DNA from: Terrimonas sp937888905
Lineage (GTDB): Bacteria; Bacteroidota; Bacteroidia; Chitinophagales; Chitinophagaceae
Length of the DNA: 64,000 nt
Direction of reading: 5' to 3'
Assembly: GCA_937888905.1 (NCBI GenBank)
Contig: CALATA010000004.1
Location: 310,001-374,000 of the forward strand
Shown: positions 51,673 to 60,984 of the stretch, piece by piece
How positions within the stretch are numbered: the stretch's first letter is position 1
How the letters are laid out: each line of letters begins with the position of its first letter
Program-made: the position numbers and the translations under genes
Notes under the pieces: generated by a model
The model's input: only the letters and a program-made list of their open reading frames with translations
What the model was told of the DNA's origin: nothing
Databases searched by the model: none

Positions 51673-53616
51673 ATGAGCGATCGCTACGAGGATTTGCATT
51701 TTATCGATACAACAAAAAATGTCTGGAACTATTCGTTGCTGACAGCAGAAGACATTGCAAATTTTCAGGCAGGCACACACTACCGGCTTTATCAAAAATT
51801 TGGTTCACGTTCCTGCCAGGTAAATGGAACCTGGGGCGTTTATTTTTGTGTGTGGGCGCCGAACGCAACTGAAGTATCCGTTACCGGCAATTTCAATAAC
51901 TGGGAAAAGCGATCGCATCTTTTAACCGCACGCTGGGATAAAAGCGGCGTATGGGAAGGATTCATTCCGGCGCTTGGGTTGGGCGAGATTTATAAATATT
52001 ATATTATCGGATTTGAAGGACGCGCAACAGAAAAAACAGATCCCTTTGCCAATTATTGCGAAGTACGCCCATTGACTGCTTCCATCACCTGGGACATGTA
52101 TTACGATTGGAAAGATGCGGCGTGGATGAAGCAACGCAAAAAACGCAACGCACTCGATGCGCCGTGGAGTGTGTATGAAGTGCATCTCGCCAGTTGGCAA
52201 AGACCCGATGCATTTGATGAAGAATCATATAATACGTATGACCAGATCCGCGAACGCCTGGTTCCGTATGTGAAGGAAATGGGCTTTACTCATGTCGAAT
52301 TCATGCCGGTGATGGAACATCCCTTCGACGGAAGCTGGGGCTATCAATGCACCGGTTATTTCGCCGCTACCTCAAGATTCGGCGATCCGCAGGGACTGAT
52401 GCGCCTGATCGATGCATTTCATGCTGAAAATATCGGTGTCATTCTCGATTGGGTGCCTTCGCATTTTCCCTATGATGCACACGGGCTCTTCATGTTCGAC
52501 GGCACACATACCTACGAGTATGCCGATATGCGCAAAGGTTTTCATCCTGATTGGAACAGTTATATTTTTAATTATAAACGTGGCGAGGTAAAATCCTTTC
52601 TCATCAGCAGTGCACGTTTCTGGTTCGACTATTTTCATATCGATGGTATTCGTGTGGATGCGGTGAGTTCGATACTCAAACTTGATTACTCGAGAGAAGA
52701 AGGAGAGTGGGAGCCGAATGAATTTGGTGGAAACGGAAATATCGAAGCCATTGCCTTCATCCGCGATCTCAATGAAACGATCTACCGGGATTTTCCGGAT
52801 GTGCAGACCATAGCGGAAGAATCCACGGACTGGCCGGGCGTGTCGCGGCATACCTGGCACGGAGGCCTGGGGTTCGGGATGAAATGGATGATGGGCTGGA
52901 TGCACGATACACTCGATTACTTTGCGCTCGACCCCATAGAACGGCGCAATCATCAGCATAAGTTTTCATTCAGCATGATGTATTATTATGACGAAAATTT
53001 CATGCTGCCACTGAGTCACGATGAAGTGGTACACGGCAAGAGTCCGATGTTGTATAAAATGCCGGGCGATGAATGGCAGAAATTCGCCACGCTGCGGCTG
53101 ATGTACACGTATATGTGGATGCACCCCGGTGCCAAGCTGCTTTTCATGGGCAATGAAATAGGACAAACCACCGAATGGAATTATAAGTCGGAACTCAATT
53201 GGGGGCTGCTGCAATACCCGTTGCACAAAGGCGTGCAAACCTGCATAGCCGACCTGAACAGTCTTTTGACGACCCAACCCGCTTTATATGAATACCAATT
53301 CAGGGAGGAAGGATTTGCCTGGTGCGATCTCAATCATGCGGAGGAGTCGGTCATCAGTTTTATCAGAAAAGGAAAAGATCCCAAAGACGACCTGCTCATC
53401 GTCCTCAATATGACACCGGTGGTGCGTAACGACTGGGCGATTGAGGTAAGTGAAAAGCCTTATTCTGCGGAAATATTCAATAGCGACAGGCCGGTTTACG
53501 GAGGTACAGGCGATAGCTATAACCCGGATATCCGCACTGAAATCATTGATAAAAAGGCCAAAAAGGTAAGAATATTGGTGAATTTGCCACCACTGGGAGC
53601 GATTGTGCTTAAATAA
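51673..53616 (+). CDS. glgB: 1,4-alpha-glucan branching enzyme, GH13_9 type
   Basis: About 647 residues from ATG 51673 (MSDRYEDLHFID); the upstream in-frame ATG at 51628 is less likely. A CBM48-type N-terminal domain (about 33-140) has VWAPNATEVSVTGNFNNW. The GH13 barrel shows the nucleophile Asp in DGIRVDAVSSIL, the acid Glu in AEESTDWPGV, and LPLSHDEVVHGK with the third catalytic Asp; the latter is the bacterial GH13_9 form. It creates alpha-1,6 branches in glycogen. It stands alone here, and no other glycogen gene is in view. The C-terminal all-beta domain is complete. Confidence 0.93.
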   Translation: MSDRYEDLHFIDTTKNVWNYSLLTAEDIANFQAGTHYRLYQKFGSRSCQVNGTWGVYFCVWAPNATEVSVTGNFNNWEKRSHLLTARWDKSGVWEGFIPALGLGEIYKYYIIGFEGRATEKTDPFANYCEVRPLTASITWDMYYDWKDAAWMKQRKKRNALDAPWSVYEVHLASWQRPDAFDEESYNTYDQIRERLVPYVKEMGFTHVEFMPVMEHPFDGSWGYQCTGYFAATSRFGDPQGLMRLIDAFHAENIGVILDWVPSHFPYDAHGLFMFDGTHTYEYADMRKGFHPDWNSYIFNYKRGEVKSFLISSARFWFDYFHIDGIRVDAVSSILKLDYSREEGEWEPNEFGGNGNIEAIAFIRDLNETIYRDFPDVQTIAEESTDWPGVSRHTWHGGLGFGMKWMMGWMHDTLDYFALDPIERRNHQHKFSFSMMYYYDENFMLPLSHDEVVHGKSPMLYKMPGDEWQKFATLRLMYTYMWMHPGAKLLFMGNEIGQTTEWNYKSELNWGLLQYPLHKGVQTCIADLNSLLTTQPALYEYQFREEGFAWCDLNHAEESVISFIRKGKDPKDDLLIVLNMTPVVRNDWAIEVSEKPYSAEIFNSDRPVYGGTGDSYNPDIRTEIIDKKAKKVRILVNLPPLGAIVLK

Positions 53617-53664
53617 GCGTAAATTGGAATAGATATTGGTATAAAATTTAACATCAAAAGACTG

Positions 53665-53693
53665 TTGTGTTTTATATATTAAATCTACCTTTA
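53665..53693 (+). promoter_or_regulatory. promoter of the TPR gene
   Basis: TTG at 53665-53667 and TACCTTTA at 53686-53693 with 18-nt spacing; the ATG at 53733 follows 39 bp later. Confidence 0.65.
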
Positions 53694-53732
53694 CATGAGG
53701 AATCCTATTAAAGACCCAATAATAAATACCCT

Positions 53733-54782
53733 ATGAACCGGATTATTCGTCATACGTTATGTGGCATATTTCTGTTTGCCGCGGTAGAAGCCGGAGCCTC
53801 TCCGGTTAACAACAACGACAGCGTTGATTACTATCTTCAAAAAGGTTTGGTAGAAAAACAAAATGGTCGCCGGCTCGAGTCGTTGAAGCATTTTGAAAAA
53901 GCGATCAAGTTTGATAGCAACAGCAAACCTGTGATTACCGAACTTGCATCTGCCTATTATGATCTTCGCCGTTACCCTCAATCACGCGAATTTTATCTCA
54001 AGCTGGTAAATATGGGAGAGACTTCGGCTGAAAACTACCGCCAGGTGGTGCAGTTGTCTTTTAACCTTCGTCAGTTTGATGACGTTATTCTTTATGCAGA
54101 CAAATGGAAGAAAGTAGATCCTGCTGCGCAAACAAGTTTCTATCTTGGTAAAATTCACTACGATCGTGAAAACTACGGTGAGGCGATCCGTATGCTGAAC
54201 CAGGCTGTGAAAGAAGAACCCACCAACGCGGAAGCACCTTATATGATTGCCCGTAGTTATGCAGACATGATGAACTACAAGCAGTCAATTCCGTTTTTCC
54301 AGAAAGCCATCGAGCTGGATCCCAAGAAAAACTACTGGATATATGAGATGGCGCTGGTTTACTACGCCATGAACGACGATAAAAATGCACTCAAGTACAT
54401 GCTCGAGGCCGGTGAAAAAGGCTACAAGCGTGACAACGATTACCTGGAAAATCTCGGTATCGCTTACCTCAACGTAGGTAAACTCGACGAGGGTGTTGCC
54501 ATCATGAAAGAAGTGCTGGTAAGACGCCCGACAGACATGAACATCCTCAACATGGTAGCCGAAGCTTACTATTACAAAGGAAAATTTGATAAAGCCATTG
54601 AATATTGGGACCAAATGCTGGCCGTTGATAAAACCAATGCATCTCCCTTATACATGATTGGTATGGCTTATCAGAAAAAAGGTGAGAAGGAAAAAGGACA
54701 ACGTCTTTGCGACAAAGCGATTGAAATGGACCCCAGCCTGGCTTCCCTGAAACAGAAAAAACAATTGATGCCCGGACTTTAA
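53733..54782 (+). CDS. tetratricopeptide-repeat protein, exported
   Basis: 349 residues. A signal peptide (1-22, FLFAAVEAGA) is followed by about eight TPR units from 33 onward, each with the A/G-x-x-x-Y/A-x-x-x-A pattern, for example SLKHFEKAIKFD, NYGEAIRMLNQAVKE, SIPFFQKAIELDPK, and KAIEYWDQMLAVDKTNA. TPR proteins act as protein-binding scaffolds. No catalytic domain is present. Location would be periplasm or outer membrane. It has its own promoter and strong terminator. Confidence 0.9.
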   Translation: MNRIIRHTLCGIFLFAAVEAGASPVNNNDSVDYYLQKGLVEKQNGRRLESLKHFEKAIKFDSNSKPVITELASAYYDLRRYPQSREFYLKLVNMGETSAENYRQVVQLSFNLRQFDDVILYADKWKKVDPAAQTSFYLGKIHYDRENYGEAIRMLNQAVKEEPTNAEAPYMIARSYADMMNYKQSIPFFQKAIELDPKKNYWIYEMALVYYAMNDDKNALKYMLEAGEKGYKRDNDYLENLGIAYLNVGKLDEGVAIMKEVLVRRPTDMNILNMVAEAYYYKGKFDKAIEYWDQMLAVDKTNASPLYMIGMAYQKKGEKEKGQRLCDKAIEMDPSLASLKQKKQLMPGL

Positions 54783-54810
54783 TAACGTCGCTTCATTCTA
54801 ACAAAATAGA

Positions 54811-54842
54811 AAAGCGTCTGCAGGTAACTGTAGACGCTTTTT
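54811..54842 (+). terminator. terminator of the TPR gene
   Basis: Hairpin AAAGCGTCTGCAG-gtaa-CTGTAGACGCTTT followed by a T-run; one G-T pair. Confidence 0.9.
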
Positions 54843-54864
54843 CATTGCCCGGGGTTTTATAACC

Positions 54865-56766
54865 TTACATTCGTTCCGGTACACGAATCCCGAGCAATCC
54901 CATAGCACCGGAAATGGTATGCGCGGTTAGTTCGCTGATGCGCAGACGTAATTGTTTTTTTGATTCCGACTCCGCTTTCAACACGCGGTGGTCTGCGATA
55001 AAGGAATTATAAGTCTTCGCTACAAGGAATACATAATTCGCGATGAGCGAAGGGCTTTGTTCCTGGCGGGCCTGATCGAGCGTATGACTGTATTGTTCGA
55101 GTAATACGATGAGTTCCTTCTCTTTTGGCAACAACGTTTCCTCCGTGCGCGGGCCTGCCGTTGGTTCTTCCTTACGGAGAATAGAGCGGATACGCGCGTG
55201 CGTATACTGAATGAAAGGACCGGTAAAGCCGTGGAAGTCGATACTTTCTTCCGGGTTAAAGATCATGCGTTTTTTCGGATCAACGCGGAGCAGGAAAAAT
55301 TTCAAAGCGCCAAGCGCCAGCGTGTCATACAATTCATTCAGCTCGCCGGGATTAAAGTCCTGTACTTTTCCTAACTCTTCAGTTTTGGCTTTGGCGACGT
55401 TCTTGAGTTCCGTAATGATGTCGTCGGCATCTACTACATTTCCTTCGCGTGTTTTCATACGGCCGTCGGGAAGTTCCACCATGCCATAGCTGAGGTGCAA
55501 AACGCCGTCTGCATAAGGCTTTTCAAGCTTCTGCAGGATTAATTGCAGCACTTTCATGTGATAGATCTGCTCATCCGCGATCACATAAAGACTCTGGTCA
55601 TAATGAAAGTCTTCATACTTTTTATCGGCGAGTCCAATGTCCTGCGTGATATAAACGGAAGTGCCATCTTTACGCAGGACAAGTTTTTCATCGAGGCCGT
55701 CGGCTGTCAGATCGATCCATACGCTGCCGTCGGGTTTGCGGTAGAAAACGCCTTTCTTCAAACCGTCTTCCACAAATTCTTTTCCGAGCAGATAGGTCTC
55801 GCTTTCAAAATAGTTTTTATCGAAATCGCTGCCGATCACTTTATAAGTTTCCGCGAAACCTTCGTACACCCAGTTGTTCATTTTGAACCAGAGGGCACGT
55901 ACCTCGGGGTCGCCATTTTCCCAATCGATCAGCATTTGCTGCGTGATCTTCATGAAAGGGCTGTGTTTGCGCGCGAGTTCTTTCAATTGATCGAGTGCTT
56001 TATCGGCTTCTTTTTCTTTTCCTTCTTCGCCTTGCAGTTGGTGATAGATGCCGGTGAGCCTGGCGGCCTCCGCTTTGTCTGCTTCGGCTTCAATGCCGCT
56101 GGTGTCGTCGGCTAACAGGGCTTTTAAAAGTTCTGCTGCCTGTGCCTTGATGGTATTCTCCGCTTTTACATAATAATCACCCACGAAATGATCGGGTTTG
56201 ATACCGGTTGATTCCGGTGTGGCGCCGTCACTAAGATATTTCCAGCCTGCCATGGATTTGCAGATATGGATGCCGCGGTCGTTAAGGATAGCGGTTTTAA
56301 ATACTTCATGGCCGGTCTGCTTAAGGATTTCGGCAACGCTCCAGCCAAGGAAATTGTTCCGGAGGTGACCAAGGTGAAGCGGCTTGTTGGTATTCGGTGA
56401 AGAGTATTCAACTATTACTTTACGGCCATTGGCGGGTTGGCGGCCAGGGTTTTTGTCCTGGTAGCTGGTATCGAGATATCCCAGCCAATAGGCGTCTGCA
56501 ATCACCAGGTTCAGAAAACCTTTGATCACATTGAAACCCTGGAAAAGGGCGGGGTGGGTAGTAACCAGGTGCTGACCGATTGCCTGTCCGATCTGTTCGG
56601 GAGATTGTCGTAATTGTTTCACGAAAGAAAACAATACGAGGGTATAATCTCCTTCGAATTCGGGTTTAGTGGTATTAATGGTCAGGTCTTTTTCGGCAAA
56701 ATCCTGTCCGTACACGTCTTTCAGCGCTGCGGTAATAAGGGGTTTGATGGTCGTAGTTACACCCAT
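54865..56766 (-). CDS. argS: arginine--tRNA ligase
   Basis: About 633 residues from ATG 56766 (MGVTTTIKPLITAAL); a longer frame from 56850 would translate repeat DNA, and a -7 box at 56786-56793 lies within it. The N-terminal Add1-type domain (1-110) is followed by the class I catalytic core with HIGH-type PLHLGHLRNN, and the KMSKS-equivalent DGRMKTREGN. The C-terminal anticodon-binding DALR-type domain ends at GLLGIRVPERM. It charges tRNA-Arg with arginine in the cytoplasm. The KMSKS loop is degenerate, as usual for ArgRS. Confidence 0.97.
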   Translation of the reverse strand: MGVTTTIKPLITAALKDVYGQDFAEKDLTINTTKPEFEGDYTLVLFSFVKQLRQSPEQIGQAIGQHLVTTHPALFQGFNVIKGFLNLVIADAYWLGYLDTSYQDKNPGRQPANGRKVIVEYSSPNTNKPLHLGHLRNNFLGWSVAEILKQTGHEVFKTAILNDRGIHICKSMAGWKYLSDGATPESTGIKPDHFVGDYYVKAENTIKAQAAELLKALLADDTSGIEAEADKAEAARLTGIYHQLQGEEGKEKEADKALDQLKELARKHSPFMKITQQMLIDWENGDPEVRALWFKMNNWVYEGFAETYKVIGSDFDKNYFESETYLLGKEFVEDGLKKGVFYRKPDGSVWIDLTADGLDEKLVLRKDGTSVYITQDIGLADKKYEDFHYDQSLYVIADEQIYHMKVLQLILQKLEKPYADGVLHLSYGMVELPDGRMKTREGNVVDADDIITELKNVAKAKTEELGKVQDFNPGELNELYDTLALGALKFFLLRVDPKKRMIFNPEESIDFHGFTGPFIQYTHARIRSILRKEEPTAGPRTEETLLPKEKELIVLLEQYSHTLDQARQEQSPSLIANYVFLVAKTYNSFIADHRVLKAESESKKQLRLRISELTAHTISGAMGLLGIRVPERM

Positions 56767-56785
56767 TCGTTCTGTTTTTTGGTCA

Positions 56786-56793
56786 CAAAGATA
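56786..56793 (-). promoter_or_regulatory. promoter -7 element of argS
   Basis: TATCTTTG on the minus strand matches the consensus and lies 20 bp before the ATG. No good -33 box is seen. Confidence 0.6.
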
Positions 56794-56803
56794 GGGTGTG
56801 ATA

Positions 56804-56868
56804 ATTTGATGATTTGAAAATTTGATAATGAATGCCGTACAATATCTCAAATTTTCAAATCATCAAAT
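56804..56868. repeat. perfect 22-bp inverted repeat between argS and the VOC gene
   Basis: 56804-56825 and 56847-56868 are exact reverse complements (core TTTGAAAATTTGA) with a 21-bp spacer. The core CAAATTTTCAAAT also appears at 47207-47220. The copy lies between two divergent promoters. Confidence 0.85.
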
Positions 56869-56924
56869 CGTCAAATTAGCATCTGGTCGCAAACCACCCT
56901 GCAAACAGTCACAAACGCACCCGC

Positions 56925-56952
56925 TTGTACCGGAAAAGGCGCACTATTTTTG
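56925..56952 (+). promoter_or_regulatory. promoter of the VOC gene
   Basis: TTG at 56925-56927 and TATTTTTG at 56945-56952 with 17-nt spacing. It supports the start at 56990 and excludes the in-frame ATG at 56954, which would be at or before the transcription start. Confidence 0.6.
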
Positions 56953-56989
56953 GATGGACAAAGCATCGATCACAACTAAATTGAAAATT

Positions 56990-57826
56990 ATGGCTGCTCC
57001 TCTTTATCCCTGTATATGGTTCAATGGTGATGCCGCCATGGCGGTACAGCGCTACATCTCTGTTTTTCCGGATGCAAAAATCACCACAGAAACGCCGATG
57101 GTTACGATGTTCCGCATCGCCAATCAATCGTTCATGACCTTGAACGGCGGCCCACAGTTCAGTCCCAATCCTTCGATATCATTCTACGTCACTTTTCCGG
57201 ATACAGCCGTATTGGAAGAGGTATGGAAACAACTGGCTTCAGATGGGCATGTATTGATGCCGCTGGACAAATACGACTGGAGCCCGCGGTACGGCTGGTT
57301 GCAGGACGCCTGGGGCGTTAACTGGCAATTGACCGTTGCCGACGGAAAACAGGGTTACAGCATTACACCATTACTGATGTTTTGCGGAGAACATCAGAAT
57401 CAGGCCAGGCAGGCAATCGACTACTATCAGCAACTCTTTCCTGCCAGCAGCGTCGATTTCGTGATGAATTATCAGCCAGGTCAATCAAAAACCGGTGAAG
57501 GGATCGTGCATGCAGTCTTCCATTTGGCCGGCAGTCCCTTCAGAGCCATGGATAGCGCGGTGGAACAGCCGTTTACTTTTAGCGAGGGGTTATCGCTGGT
57601 GGTGAATTGCGACACGCAGGAGGAAATCGATCATTACTGGGAGCAGTTGACGGATGGCGGCCAGGAAAGCCAATGCGGCTGGTGCCGCGATCGCTTCGGC
57701 GTCTGGTGGCAGGTTGTGCCGTCCGTATTGGGTCAACTGATGACCGATCCGGTACGCGCACCAAGGGTGATGCAGGCACTGCTCAAGATGAAGAAATTTG
57801 ATATCGGTGTGCTGGAAAGGGCGTGA
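56990..57826 (+). CDS. VOC-family protein, PhnB-like (two 3-dmu-9_3-mt domains)
   Basis: 278 residues from ATG 56990 (MAAPLYPCIWFNGDAAMAV). Two glyoxalase-fold modules in tandem: the first (1-130) with YPCIWFNGDAAMAVQRYISVFP, FMTLNGGPQFSPNPSISFYV and YGWLQDAWGVNWQLT; the second (135-278) with ITPLLMFCGEHQNQARQAIDYYQQLFP, FRAMDSAVEQPFTFSEGLSLVVN and CGWCRDRFGVWWQVVP. This is the PhnB-like subgroup. No recognisable catalytic metal triad is certain; function is unknown. It is divergent from argS. Confidence 0.85.
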   Translation: MAAPLYPCIWFNGDAAMAVQRYISVFPDAKITTETPMVTMFRIANQSFMTLNGGPQFSPNPSISFYVTFPDTAVLEEVWKQLASDGHVLMPLDKYDWSPRYGWLQDAWGVNWQLTVADGKQGYSITPLLMFCGEHQNQARQAIDYYQQLFPASSVDFVMNYQPGQSKTGEGIVHAVFHLAGSPFRAMDSAVEQPFTFSEGLSLVVNCDTQEEIDHYWEQLTDGGQESQCGWCRDRFGVWWQVVPSVLGQLMTDPVRAPRVMQALLKMKKFDIGVLERA

Positions 57827-57940
57827 TGCCTGATCCGGGTATATCTTTTTATGTGCCGGTATGGCCGGTCAGAAACTTTAGTTTCCGGTTTTGATTTCGT
57901 TTGGTAACAACCAGGATTGCATACGAATCCTGGTTAAGTG

Positions 57941-58759
57941 CTATTCTTCCAACCCGGCGGGCGGAGCAGGGATAGTAAATAACAATTGCGTGCCACTGCC
58001 GGGATATGACTCGAGTTGCATCGTTCCGCCTATTAATTTTATCCGTGATTGTAAATTTCGGAGTCCGCTTTTTCCACCTTTCCGGTAAGCTTCGCTGGTA
58101 AGATCATTCATCGAAAAACCTTTTCCGTCGTCATTGATGCTGATCTCCAGACGGCAGTGCGAATAGCTCAATTGCAAACGTACATTCCGGGCATTGGCAT
58201 GTTTAAGAATATTGTTGAATGCTTCCTGTATTAAACGCAATACCACGATCTCCTTTTTATTATCCAGATGAACAGGTTCTCCCCGGGTGCAAAACTCAAT
58301 ACGAAATGTGCCCAGTTGTTCGATCCTTTCTACTTCCGCCTGTAGGGCAGATAAAAAACCACGGCTTTCCAATACATCCGTATTCCAGCTTTTCGCCAGT
58401 TGCGATACCTGCCTGCTAACATTCTCCAACGACAATAAAGAATTATTCAGTTCTGCCTGATCGCCCGCATTGAGCCGGCTTCTGAAACCATTTAAATGTA
58501 ATTTCACCAGTGTCAGTGAAAGATTGACGTTATCATGCAGCTCCCTTGCCAGATAAGCGAAGGTTTCCTCCTGTACCGCTAACTGCAGACGTAATTGTTG
58601 CTGGTCGTGCAATGAATGAATGGCGGATAATAATTCCGAATGTTTTAGTTGCTTTCTTCTGTGCAAAAACAAAAGCGCCAAAACAAGCAGCAACAGGAAA
58701 AGAAGCAGCACAGTTATTATCAACAAAAACAAACTCATATCTGCATACGTATGCTCCAT
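57941..58759 (-). CDS. orphan sensor histidine kinase, HisKA_3 type
   Basis: About 272 residues from ATG 58759 (MEHTYADMSLFLL). One hydrophobic N-terminal helix (8-30, FLLIITVLLLFLLLLVLALLF) acts as anchor. A coiled linker leads to the phosphoacceptor box RELHDNVNLSLTLVKL. The HATPase domain shows QEAFNNILKHA (N box), NDDGKGFS (G1) and SGLRNLQSRI (G2). No response regulator lies next to it. Its kin are NarL-family kinases. The in-frame ATG at 58921 would add an unlikely polar stretch. Confidence 0.85.
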   Translation of the reverse strand: MEHTYADMSLFLLIITVLLLFLLLLVLALLFLHRRKQLKHSELLSAIHSLHDQQQLRLQLAVQEETFAYLARELHDNVNLSLTLVKLHLNGFRSRLNAGDQAELNNSLLSLENVSRQVSQLAKSWNTDVLESRGFLSALQAEVERIEQLGTFRIEFCTRGEPVHLDNKKEIVVLRLIQEAFNNILKHANARNVRLQLSYSHCRLEISINDDGKGFSMNDLTSEAYRKGGKSGLRNLQSRIKLIGGTMQLESYPGSGTQLLFTIPAPPAGLEE

Positions 58760-58900
58760 ATAAATAGTATTAATGTGACGCAATACCGGATATGCTGTAA
58801 AGCGAAAATAAAAAGAAAAAGAAGGGAAAGCCGTAGAATAAGCACTTAAGTTGGAGAAAATGGAGATAGAAAAAAACGCCTTTTTCAGGAGGTTTTTCCC

Positions 58901-58932
58901 TTGCTTTTGCCCCATCGCCAAAGTTATTTTTG
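58901..58932 (+). promoter_or_regulatory. possible promoter for the 206-residue exported-protein gene
   Basis: TTG at 58901-58903 and TATTTTTG at 58925-58932 with 21-nt spacing. The leader would be about 70 nt. Confidence 0.35.
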
Positions 58933-59005
58933 CTCAGCACCACAGGTGTTACGGGAAAGCCGAAAACCGGTCATCTAACAGAGTAGGCACTAAAATATGT
59001 TTATT

Positions 59006-59626
59006 ATGAAAGGCTTTATTGCGTTTGTCCTGATGGCTTTGTTCTCTATTACATTACCTGTTCATGCGCAGGACGCAAAAGAAAAACCCTTTTCCTTTAC
59101 TGTCGCCGGAATAACCATCACCGGTACTTATTCGGAAGGTGCTCTTTACAAAACATCCAAAGGCGGAGTCAATATTCTCTGGGGACTTGTCAGTTGGGGT
59201 AGCAGCGAAACAACTGAATGCCGGTCGGGAAATGGCATCTGCCGCATTGAAACAATTGTCAACCTTTCCGGACCCGGCGTAAAAATCTCGCAAAAAGGAG
59301 AGACCTGTTTCGAAGAAATTAAAACCTGGGTATCCGATCAGTTTCCAATCGTTATTTCAGTAGACAAAGACCGGCGAATACATTTTAGTCTGGATGTCGA
59401 TCAGCTTCCGCTTTCGTCCAAAATGCGTTACGAATCGGATGTCTATCACCAGGATACACCTATACTGCTCGGGCCTGAACTGACACGCTATCTCGGCTTA
59501 TACGACGGCCCTGAAGAAATGGGTTACCTGGTTCCGGCAGGAGATTACCTGCTTCAAAAAGATGGCAGGATACGATCCTGGTCCTGGCAGATTCCCGCCG
59601 GCCCTGACCAAAACGAATATGATTGA
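59006..59626 (+). CDS. exported protein of unknown function
   Basis: 206 residues from ATG 59006 (MKGFIAFVLMALF); in-frame ATG 58997 only adds three residues. Signal peptide ends LPVHAQ (about 22). The mature part has FSFTVAGITITGTYSEGALYKTSKGGVNILWGLVSWGSS, two Cys about ten residues apart (ECRSGNGICRIE), and PILLGPELTRYLGLYDGPE. The fold is probably beta-rich. I do not recognise the family. It is monocistronic by appearance. Confidence 0.65.
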   Translation: MKGFIAFVLMALFSITLPVHAQDAKEKPFSFTVAGITITGTYSEGALYKTSKGGVNILWGLVSWGSSETTECRSGNGICRIETIVNLSGPGVKISQKGETCFEEIKTWVSDQFPIVISVDKDRRIHFSLDVDQLPLSSKMRYESDVYHQDTPILLGPELTRYLGLYDGPEEMGYLVPAGDYLLQKDGRIRSWSWQIPAGPDQNEYD

Positions 59627-59813
59627 CAATACCTGAATCTGTTTAAAGTGACGGATAAGTTATTTTAAGTTCTTTGACATAGGACCACTGGCTGAAATGC
59701 CTGAAAGCGAAGGTCTGAGGTTGCCGAAGCAGACCAAAGCCCTTTCTCCCCGGGGAAAGTCCGGCTCCGCAGCCTCTGCCGACGCTTTAGGAGTATCACA
59801 ACACATTTTCGCC

Positions 59814-59821
59814 TACTTTTG
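59814..59821 (+). promoter_or_regulatory. promoter -7 element of the LptF/G gene
   Basis: TACTTTTG matches the consensus and lies 31 bp before the ATG at 59853. A weak TTTAG at 59786 is the only -33 candidate. Confidence 0.5.
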
Positions 59822-59852
59822 AGCCCGGAAAAGTAAAAAGACGCCGACCGGC

Positions 59853-60947
59853 ATGAAAAAAATCGACTGGTACATATTACGAAAGCTGCTGACTGCCTTC
59901 TTTTTCTGTATGCTGCTATTTACCGTGGTGGCAGTAGCCGTTGACAGCAGCGAAAAAACAGACGATTTTGTAAAAACTGGTCTCAGTACCTGGGACATCA
60001 TAAAAAAGTATTACCTCGGTTTTGTTCCCTGGATCTGGGGTTTACTGTTTCCGCTCTTCGTTTTTATCGCAGTGATATTTGTCACCAGTAAAATGGCCGG
60101 TAAGTCGGAAGTAATTGCGATTCTTGCGAGCGGCACCAGCTATAACCGCTTCCTGCGCCCTTATCTCGTAGGGGGAATATTTCTGGCAAGCATCCTTTGG
60201 GTAGGAAGCCGCTACCTGATTCCGAAAGCTAATTCCATCCGCGGAGAATTCCAGACCGAATACATCGATAAAAACGACAGAAGCAAGAAGAACCAGGAGG
60301 TTTGCCCCGATTGCTACTTTTTACGTATCGACAGCAACACTTACGTGGGTATTAAAGATTATGATGCAACCACGCATACTGCCAACCGTTTTTTTCTGGA
60401 CCGGACAAAAAATAACCAGGTCGTCTATAACCTCCGCGCTTACAGTTTAAAATGGGATACCGCTTCAAAAAAATGGACGGCCATTACGGTAACGGAGCGC
60501 AGAGTCGACAGCATCGGAGAACGCATCACCCAATATCCGGAACTCATCGTCAACCTGCAGATCAAACCTGAGGAACTGATCAAAGACGAATACCTGAAGG
60601 AAAAACTGACGACGCCGGAACTGACGAAATTCATCGCCAGGCAGGAACTACGTGCGAACGAGGGGTTGAGCGCGCTGAAAGTTGAACGGTACAGACGTAG
60701 TGCCACCGCTTTTTCTGTTGTGCTGCTGACCTTGATCGGTGCTGTTATTGCCAGCCGTAAAACGCGTGGAGGAAGCGGCATGCACCTCGCTTTGGGGATT
60801 ATCATCGCTGCACTTTTCATTGTGTCGGACCGGTTCTCAACAGTATTTGCAACGAAGGGCAGTTTCCCGCCTTTACTGGCCGCCTGGGTACCCAATATAG
60901 CTTTCGCTACCGTTGCTTATTGGCTCTACCGCAAAGCGCCAAAATAA
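59853..60947 (+). CDS. LptF/LptG-family permease (YjgP/YjgQ)
   Basis: 364 residues. N-terminal helix pair (KIDWYILRKLLTAFFFCMLLFTVVAVAVD and the following two helices, to about 105) and three C-terminal helices (about 275-360) flank a periplasmic beta-jellyroll-like domain (about 110-270), the LptF/LptG architecture. These permeases extract lipopolysaccharide from the inner membrane with the LptB ATPase. Bacteroidota carry one or two such proteins; which of LptF or LptG this is cannot be told. The PdeM gene starts 37 bp after its stop. Confidence 0.9.
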   Translation: MKKIDWYILRKLLTAFFFCMLLFTVVAVAVDSSEKTDDFVKTGLSTWDIIKKYYLGFVPWIWGLLFPLFVFIAVIFVTSKMAGKSEVIAILASGTSYNRFLRPYLVGGIFLASILWVGSRYLIPKANSIRGEFQTEYIDKNDRSKKNQEVCPDCYFLRIDSNTYVGIKDYDATTHTANRFFLDRTKNNQVVYNLRAYSLKWDTASKKWTAITVTERRVDSIGERITQYPELIVNLQIKPEELIKDEYLKEKLTTPELTKFIARQELRANEGLSALKVERYRRSATAFSVVLLTLIGAVIASRKTRGGSGMHLALGIIIAALFIVSDRFSTVFATKGSFPPLLAAWVPNIAFATVAYWLYRKAPK

Positions 60948-60984
60948 TGCTGGCAAGGCTCGTCAATTTTATTACTTTGCAAAC

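Noticed and set aside
52372..52959. A 195-residue minus-strand frame
   Set aside because: Opposite glgB, which has all catalytic motifs.
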